DNA of 64,000 nucleotides, from positions 108,680 to 172,679 of the forward strand of contig NZ_SRLD01000004.1 of assembly GCF_004745955.1 (NCBI RefSeq), given 5' to 3'. The notes beneath the pieces were generated by a model. It was not told the origin of the DNA, searched no databases, and saw only the letters and a program-made list of their open reading frames with translations. The stretch is from Hymenobacter elongatus (lineage in GTDB: Bacteria; Bacteroidota; Bacteroidia; Cytophagales; Hymenobacteraceae). The position numbers and the translations under genes are program-made. Positions 58,972 through 64,000 of this stretch are shown in pieces; the stretch's first letter is position 1; each line of letters begins with the position of its first letter.

Positions 58972-59712
58972 TTACAGCGTACCATTTTCGGCGGCCTTCT
59001 TCATCTTTTCGTTGGCGAAGATGGCTACTTCTACCCGACGGTTGGCCTGCTTGCCTTCGGTTGTGGTATTGTCGGCCACAGGCTGCGAAGCACCGTATCC
59101 TTTGGTCTGAACACGCGAAGCATCGACGCCTTGCGTTACAGTGTAGTTGGCTACCGACTGCGCCCGACGCTCTGACAGGGGCTGGTTGATGGCGTCCGAA
59201 CCGGAGTTGTCGGTGTGGCCTTCCACAATTACGTTGGTATCGGGGTACTTTTTCAGCACCTCCGCCATTTTCTGGATTTCCGTCTGCGAAGCCATCCGCA
59301 GATCGGACTTGTTCACGTCGAACAGGATACCGGCGTCAAATGTAATCTTGATGCCTTCGCCTACCCGCTCTACACGCGCATTCTTCATGTCGCGCTGCAG
59401 CTCTTCGGCTTGCTTGTCCATTTTACGACCAATCAGTGCGCCACCGGTGCCGCCCACGGCCGCGCCAATGATAGCGCCAGCCGCCGTACCCGATTTGCCA
59501 CCGATAACCCGGCCCAAGACCGCACCAGCTGCTGCACCGGCACCAGCGCCAATCAGGCCACCTTTAGCCGTTTTGCTCATGCCGGTTTTGCGGGCTCCCG
59601 TGCCATTGTTGGTCGAGAGGTCGGGCTGGCTGGCGGGCTGCGACGATGCGCACGAACCCAGGAACATAGTCAGGGCCATACACATGGCCAGAAGTGATTT
59701 AGAAGATTTCAT
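58972..59712 (-). CDS. OmpA-family lipoprotein with glycine-zipper domain (paralogue 2)
   Basis: 246 residues from the ATG at 59712. The signal peptide ends LGSC (lipobox, Cys21), so it is lipid-anchored. The glycine zipper (~50-100) and OmpA domain (~130-240; NVIVEGHTDNSGSDAIN, LSERRAQSVANYT) align with paralogue 1 through nearly the whole mature length. Conversion between a soluble and lipid-anchored form after duplication is the obvious difference. It likely ties the outer membrane to peptidoglycan. Confidence 0.9.
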   Translation of the reverse strand: MKSSKSLLAMCMALTMFLGSCASSQPASQPDLSTNNGTGARKTGMSKTAKGGLIGAGAGAAAGAVLGRVIGGKSGTAAGAIIGAAVGGTGGALIGRKMDKQAEELQRDMKNARVERVGEGIKITFDAGILFDVNKSDLRMASQTEIQKMAEVLKKYPDTNVIVEGHTDNSGSDAINQPLSERRAQSVANYTVTQGVDASRVQTKGYGASQPVADNTTTEGKQANRRVEVAIFANEKMKKAAENGTL

Positions 59713-59942
59713 CGGAGAGAAATTGGTGGAAAAGAAAAAAAAGGAGCGGGTTGGCTTATCATTTTGTTGGTGCTTACTTGGCTTCCCGTCAAAATGTTCG
59801 CCAAATATAGACGACTGGCTATACCTGGCTGAAATACAAGCGGAAGTTTTTGGCCGCCGCACCAGATGAAAGCCCACTAAATGCATTCGTTATGCACTTA
59901 AACAGGCTTTTCCAAAAAGCTTGCCGGAAATAGTGCCCGGTG

Positions 59943-60827
59943 TTAGCGCAGCGTAGCCTGAGCCTGCGTGGCCGGCACTTCTGCGGGCCGCAGCATGGTT
60001 ATCAGGTCGGCGAGCTGCTGCTTGAGTTGTTTGCGGTCCACGATGAAGTCGAGAAAGCCGTGTTCGAGTACAAACTCGGCGCTCTGAAAATCTTTGGGCA
60101 AATCCTTCCCGATGGTTTCCTTGATAACCCGGGGACCAGCAAAGCCAATCAGCGCGCCGGGCTCCGCAATGTTGAAGTCGCCGAGCATAGCGAAGGAAGC
60201 CGTGACGCCGCCCGTGGTCGGGTCGGTGAGCATGGAGATATACGGAATGCCGGCCTCGGAAAGCAGGGCAAGCTTGGCCGAGGTTTTGGCCATCTGCATC
60301 AGCGAGTAGCCCGCCTCCATCATGCGCGCCCCTCCCGACTTGGAAATCATCAGGAACGGAATCCGGTTCAGGCGGGCGTAGTCGATGGCCCGGGCTATTT
60401 TTTCCCCTACTACCGAGCCCATCGAGCCACCGATAAATTTGAAGTCCATGCAAGCCACTACCAGATCCAGCCCGTTGAGCTGGCCGTGGGCCGTGCGCAC
60501 GGCATCTTTCAGCCCAGTGCTTTTCTGGGTGGCCGCCACCCGCTGGGGGTAGGCTTTGGTGTCCACGAAGTGCAGCGGGTCGCCCGAGGTCAGGCTTTCG
60601 TCCAGCTCCACAAACTGATTGTCGTCGAAGAGTAGCTCAAAATACTCGGCCGAATCAATCCGGTCGTGGTGGTTGCACTTGGCGCAGGTGTAGTGCAGGC
60701 GCTTGTGCTCGGCCATCGAGGCCACGGTTTTGCACTCCGGGCACTTATACCATAGGCCGTCCGGCGTCTCCTTCTTCTGCTCCGTCGGGGTGACGATGCC
60801 CTTTTCTACGCGCTTAAACCAAGACAT
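59943..60827 (-). CDS. accD: Acetyl-CoA carboxylase carboxyltransferase subunit β
   Basis: 294 residues. The N-terminal zinc ribbon has C29, C32, C48 and C51 (YKCPEC … YTCAKC). The crotonase-type carboxyltransferase core (~60-290) has [12 protein letters not shown] and [26 protein letters not shown]. With AccA it transfers CO2 from biotin to acetyl-CoA, making malonyl-CoA for fatty-acid synthesis. accA is not in this window. It is 152 bp downstream of the aldolase gene, on the same strand. Confidence 0.96.
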   Translation of the reverse strand: MSWFKRVEKGIVTPTEQKKETPDGLWYKCPECKTVASMAEHKRLHYTCAKCNHHDRIDSAEYFELLFDDNQFVELDESLTSGDPLHFVDTKAYPQRVAATQKSTGLKDAVRTAHGQLNGLDLVVACMDFKFIGGSMGSVVGEKIARAIDYARLNRIPFLMISKSGGARMMEAGYSLMQMAKTSAKLALLSEAGIPYISMLTDPTTGGVTASFAMLGDFNIAEPGALIGFAGPRVIKETIGKDLPKDFQSAEFVLEHGFLDFIVDRKQLKQQLADLITMLRPAEVPATQAQATLR

Positions 60828-60979
60828 TGTTATTCATAAGAAGTTGGAAGCTGCAAGGTAAGCCCAGGAAAGCCAGACTACCAGCCCCGGAAGTTACTTT
60901 CAGCAAAAGTGTGGTCGTCAAAGATAAGCCAGCGGCTCGCAGCCAGGCAAGGCCACGAGCCGCCGACGGCCCGCCGGTT

Positions 60980-62029
60980 CTACGCGAGGGTGATGGTGTG
61001 GTCGAGGTATACGTCCTGAATGGCATGGAGCAGCGCGACGCCTTCCGCGAACGGCCGCTGAAAAGCCTTACGACCCGAAATCAGGCCCTGGCCGCCGGCG
61101 CGCTTGTTAATAATGGCCGTGCGCACGGCTTCTTCGCGGTCGGAAGCGCCTTTGCTCTCGCCGCCGGAGTTGATCAGGCCGATGCGCCCCATGTAGCAGT
61201 TGGCCACTTGGTAGCGCGTCAGATCAATCGGATGGTCCGACGACAAGGTTTCGTACATGGCCTTGTGGGTCTTGCCAAACTTGAGGACCGAGAAGCCGCC
61301 GTTATTTTCGGGCAGCTTCTGCTTGATGATATCGGCCTGAATGGTGACGCCGAGGTGGTTGGCCTGGGCCGTAAGGTCGGTGGCGACGTGGTAGTCTTTG
61401 TCGGCAGTTTTGAAGGCGTTGTTGCGGATGTAGCACCACAGCACCGTGGCCATTCCCAGCTCGTGGGCGCGCGCAAAGGCTTGGCTGACTTCCACGATCT
61501 GGCGGCTCGACTCCTCGGAGCCGAAATAAATAGTGGCCCCCACGGCAGTAGCGCCCAGGTTCCAGGCCTCCTCCACCGAGCCGAACATAATCTGGTCGAA
61601 CGTATTGGGATATGTCAGCAGCTCGTTGTGGTTGATTTTGACCAGGAACGGGATTTTGTGCGCGTATTTGCGGGCCACCGTTCCGAAGGTGCCAAACGTG
61701 GTAGCCACCGCGTTGCAGCCTCCTTCCAGCGCCAGCCTGATGATGTTTTCGGGGTCGAAATACATCGGATTGGGCCCAAAGGAAGCCCCGGCGGTGTGCT
61801 CGATGCCCTGGTCGACGGGTAGAATGCTCAAGTAGCCGGTACCGGCCAGGCGACCATGACCATAGAGCTGCCCGAGGCTGCGCAGCACTTGCGGCGTGCG
61901 GTTGGAGGGCACAAAGCAGCGGTCCAGAAAATCGGGGCCGGGCTGGTGAATCAGGTCTTTGCTAATGGTTGTGCACTCGTGCCGGAGCAACGCCTCGGTT
62001 TCGGCGCTCAAGGGGGTAAGCGTAGCCAT
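60980..62029 (-). CDS. fbaB: Class I fructose-bisphosphate aldolase (DhnA-type)
   Basis: 349 residues from the ATG at 62029. The DhnA/FbaB layout is clear: [13 protein letters not shown] near 85, [41 protein letters not shown] with conserved charged residues, and the Schiff-base Lys probably in [12 protein letters not shown] or KINHN. C-terminal [14 protein letters not shown] and [16 protein letters not shown] regions bind phosphate. It splits fructose 1,6-bisphosphate in glycolysis or works in reverse in gluconeogenesis. Cytosolic. Confidence 0.93.
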   Translation of the reverse strand: MATLTPLSAETEALLRHECTTISKDLIHQPGPDFLDRCFVPSNRTPQVLRSLGQLYGHGRLAGTGYLSILPVDQGIEHTAGASFGPNPMYFDPENIIRLALEGGCNAVATTFGTFGTVARKYAHKIPFLVKINHNELLTYPNTFDQIMFGSVEEAWNLGATAVGATIYFGSEESSRQIVEVSQAFARAHELGMATVLWCYIRNNAFKTADKDYHVATDLTAQANHLGVTIQADIIKQKLPENNGGFSVLKFGKTHKAMYETLSSDHPIDLTRYQVANCYMGRIGLINSGGESKGASDREEAVRTAIINKRAGGQGLISGRKAFQRPFAEGVALLHAIQDVYLDHTITLA

Positions 62030-62206
62030 GAGTGGGGAGTTAGGGAGCGGGAGGACGCAGAGGAAAGCAAGCAAATATAAGTCTAAAATTAAACCGCTGC
62101 CGGCCGCTTACTGGCAGATGCGCCCGCGCCTCGCTACCTTGCTTCGAGGATGCGGGGCAATTGTTGACCGCATCTTTCTCCATTGCTTATTCAAGATACT
62201 ACCTGC

Positions 62207-63223
62207 GTGAAAAAATCTTCTTCCCTCCTAGTAGCTCTGGCCCTGGTGGCTGGTTCGGCGCTGCCGGGCTGCGTGGCCTCCAAAAAATATGACGACCTGC
62301 GGGCCCGCCAGCAAGCTACCGAGCAAGGCAAGGCGGAAGCCGAGCGCCAGCAGCGCCAGGCCGTAGCTGAGCTGAAAAAAACGACCGATGAGCTGACCGA
62401 AATGCGCCTCAACAACAAGCGCCTCATGGCCGACTCGACCCAGAACGGCAACGCCCTGCGTCGCACCCGCACACTCTACACCCAGCTGACCGACAGCTAC
62501 GACAAGCTGCTCAAAAACAGCGACCGGGCCATGGCCGACAAATCGGCGGACTACAACAAGGTGGCCAAGGACCTGGCCCGCCGCGAAGCCGAGCTGGGCG
62601 AGCTGGATACCAACCTGCGCCGCAGCAAAGCCGATATCGACAAGCTGAACGCCGACCTGAAGGTGCGGGAAGCCAAGCTGGCCGAGCTCACCCAAGCCCT
62701 GGCCGACAAGGACAAAGCCGTGAATGACCTGCGGGCCAGCGTGAGCAATGCCTTGCGCGGTTTCCAGGGCACCGATTTGCAGGTAAAGATGAAGGACGGC
62801 AAAGTATACGTGTCGCTGTCGGAGCAGCTGCTCTTCAAAAGCGGCTCGACCAAAGTAGACCCCAAGGGCCAGGAAGCGCTGAAGCAGCTGGCCACGGTGC
62901 TCAAAACCCAGCCCGACGTGAACGTGGTAGTGGAAGGCCACACCGACAACGTGCCCTTCAGCCGCCCCACGGCCGCCATGCAGGACAACTGGGACCTGAG
63001 CGTGCTGCGGGCCACCGAAATTGCCCGCCTCATCACGGCCGGCGGCGTCGAGGCCCAGCGCATCACGGCATCGGGCCGCTCCCAGTTTATTCCGGTGGCC
63101 GCCAACGACTCGCCGGGCAACAAGGCCCTGAACCGCCGCACCGAAATCATCCTGACGCCCAAGCTCAACGAGCTGCTCAAGATTCTGGACTCGAACTCGA
63201 CGACTGCCACGCCCGGCAAATAG
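62207..63223 (+). CDS. OmpA-family lipoprotein with coiled-coil region
   Basis: 338 residues from GTG 62207 (KKSSSLLVALALVAGSALPGC, lipobox Cys23). An ATG-free TTG at 62183 is an alternative. Residues ~25-195 form a long charged coiled coil (repeated K/E/D/L heptads, e.g. LARREAELGELDTNLRRSKADIDKL in pieces). The OmpA C-like domain (~200-325) has VEGHTDNVPF and NRRTEIILTP. The coiled coil would set the distance between outer membrane and peptidoglycan. It is the only gene transcribed rightwards between the aldolase gene and the window end apart from the short one at 63714. Confidence 0.88.
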   Translation: MKKSSSLLVALALVAGSALPGCVASKKYDDLRARQQATEQGKAEAERQQRQAVAELKKTTDELTEMRLNNKRLMADSTQNGNALRRTRTLYTQLTDSYDKLLKNSDRAMADKSADYNKVAKDLARREAELGELDTNLRRSKADIDKLNADLKVREAKLAELTQALADKDKAVNDLRASVSNALRGFQGTDLQVKMKDGKVYVSLSEQLLFKSGSTKVDPKGQEALKQLATVLKTQPDVNVVVEGHTDNVPFSRPTAAMQDNWDLSVLRATEIARLITAGGVEAQRITASGRSQFIPVAANDSPGNKALNRRTEIILTPKLNELLKILDSNSTTATPGK

Positions 63224-63295
63224 AACACTCTGCTTACTCTGGCGTCCACGCAGCTAAAGTATCGCCAAGAGCGTGTTTGGGATTATGGTTTTCGT

Positions 63296-63400
63296 GTCCT
63301 GCTGAGCGAAGCGTAGCGGAGTCAAAGCAGCTCTACTGCAATAGTAAAATCATATACCAGTGCGGTAGAGATGCTTCGACTCCGCTACGCTCAACAGGAC
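63296..63400. repeat. REP-like palindromic repeat, type b
   Basis: Outer arms GTCCTG[C/T]TGAGCG…TAGCGGAGTC pair with 63378-63400 except for a 5-nt AAGCG insertion in the left arm. The inner part CTCTACTGCA / TGCGGTAGAG is a second stem. It shares TGCGGTAGAGATGCTTCGAC and GTAAAAT with the type a repeat at 27398. Confidence 0.78.
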
Positions 63401-63424
63401 AGAATCAGCTTTTTCAGAAAATTC

Positions 63425-63470
63425 CCACACACGCTCTAAGGGTTCGTCTGAGGCCTTAGAGCGTGTGTGG
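63425..63470. repeat. 17-bp palindrome, CCACACACGCTCTAAGG
   Basis: Perfect 17-bp arms (63425-63441 and 63454-63470) with a 12-nt loop. It follows the type b repeat directly. A T-run after the stem is missing, so it is not a canonical terminator. Confidence 0.7.
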
Positions 63471-63713
63471 ATTACCAAATAAGAATACAGAAACACATTT
63501 TTTTAAGAAAATTTTGCAGTATACATTCCATAAAATCCTTTATTTGTGAACCATTATAAGCCAAACTCTATGTTTGGTCTCGCGCTACTATCTCTATTGC
63601 ATCTTTTGTGCTTTCTCTTTCCAGTTTTACTGCCTTCGTGCAGTAATTCAATAGGCGTCATCAACCTATCCTGGTCGTGAATACCGATTTTTCACCCTTT
63701 TATATACCATTTA

Positions 63714-63917
63714 ATGTACTACAACACGCATTTCAGAATCTACACCATGGCGGCACTGCTATTAGTAGGCAGTTGCACAAAGCCAGAGGAACAACCCACC
63801 CCGACTCTTTCTGACAGCAGTACCAGCTACTCGGCTAACAGTTATCTTCTAAAACAACAGTTTCAGGTTTCAGGGGGTGCAACCCAAATTGTCGCTACGC
63901 CGCCCTGGCCGTGTTGA
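63714..63917 (+). pseudogene. Probable truncated lipoprotein gene
   Basis: 67 residues: a signal peptide with lipobox LLVGSC (Cys21), then a Thr/Ser/Pro-rich segment (EEQPTPTLSDSSTSYSANS) and SYLLKQQFQVSGG, and an abrupt end at 63917. Normal lipoproteins of this kind are much longer. The change from an A+T-rich lipoprotein start to G+C-rich sequence at about 63875 (CAGGGGGTGCAACCC) suggests that an inserted element interrupts it. The continuation is beyond the window. Confidence 0.55.
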
Positions 63918-64000
63918 AGGGTTCAATGTGTTGGCGTACCAGCTGCCATCGGTTACTCATCGCGCAGACGCGCAAGGTCAAGACCCGCTGTGCGCCGTTG
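63895..64000 (-). mobile_element. Possible transposase end, open to the window edge
   Basis: On the minus strand a frame enters from the right edge and runs 34 residues to a TAG at 63895: …VLTLRVCAMSNRWQLVRQHIEPFNT… and an end ARAA. Its basic, Trp/Arg-containing C-terminus is like the ends of some transposases, and the junction at ~63875 looks like the boundary of an insertion. I cannot assign a family from so little. Confidence 0.35.

Larger units (their letters stand above)
63224..63713. other. Gene-free stretch with palindromic repeats
   Basis: 490 bp. It contains the palindrome at 63296-63400, a second at 63425-63470 and A+T-rich sequence from 63480 to 63713. A direct repeat AGAGCGTGTTTGGGATTA (63268-63285) resembles AGAGCGTGTGTGGATTA (63458-63474), so the two palindromes seem to be parts of one composite repeat. 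Confidence 0.6.

Overview
The window looks like a chromosomal segment of a high-G+C member of the Bacteroidota, most likely Hymenobacter or a close relative in the Cytophagales. The reasons are the Bacteroidota-type core promoter TAnnTTTG in front of several genes, a type IX secretion (T9SS) C-terminal sorting domain, a Rho factor with a very long charged insert, many short lipoproteins and signal-peptide proteins, CarboxypepD_reg/beta-barrel outer-membrane proteins, and families common in that order (DUF4173, DUF4252, DUF4184, TIGR01777, GT9 with a Cys cluster). This assignment comes from gene content and motifs; no search was run.

Layout. 1-3.5 kb: a cut-off secreted protein, then queD-folE (pterin/queuosine precursor steps) and an epimerase-lipoprotein pair. 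3.6-10 kb, minus strand: penicillin-binding protein 1A, membrane proteins, a ferritin-like protein, DUF4173, and a winged-helix regulator/membrane-protein pair with matching operators. 10.3-13.2 kb: membrane protein, methyltransferase, UbiA-type prenyltransferase, lipoprotein. 13.2-25.8 kb: DsbA-like protein, rho, serS, UBP zinc finger + OsmC, GT9 glycosyltransferase, PolX/PHP, two tandem lipoprotein paralogues, EVE protein, orphan secreted proteins. 26-32.4 kb: aminopeptidase P, second GT9, M16 peptidase, SRA-HNH nuclease, DUF4184, O-methyltransferase. 32.4-40.7 kb: large outer-membrane barrel, two LysM cell-wall proteins, fatty-acid desaturase. 40.7-46.8 kb: a decayed copy of the dnaE 5' end, an FG-GAP/T9SS adhesin-like gene and then intact dnaE. 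47-50 kb: trxA, TonB/MORN protein, Lrp regulator and an unusual class II tRNA-like gene. 50-64 kb: a broken isoaspartyl peptidase gene, dsbD, CBS/CorC protein, gamma carbonic anhydrase, radical SAM protein, endonuclease III-like protein, two OmpA/glycine-zipper paralogues, accD, class I aldolase, a coiled-coil OmpA lipoprotein, palindromic repeats, and a lipoprotein remnant meeting a possible transposase end.

Most of the window is housekeeping plus envelope biogenesis: GT9 sugars, PBP1A, LysM enzymes, OmpA proteins, DsbD/DsbA thiol chemistry, accD and the desaturase for lipids. The points most worth following are the class II tRNA-like gene with anticodon CTC and a 46-nt variable region, the T9SS gene sandwiched between a dead and a live dnaE 5' end, the paired CTTTG-N5-CAAAG operators, the SRA-HNH modification-dependent nuclease, the PolX protein with substituted polymerase carboxylates, and a family of long palindromic repeats.
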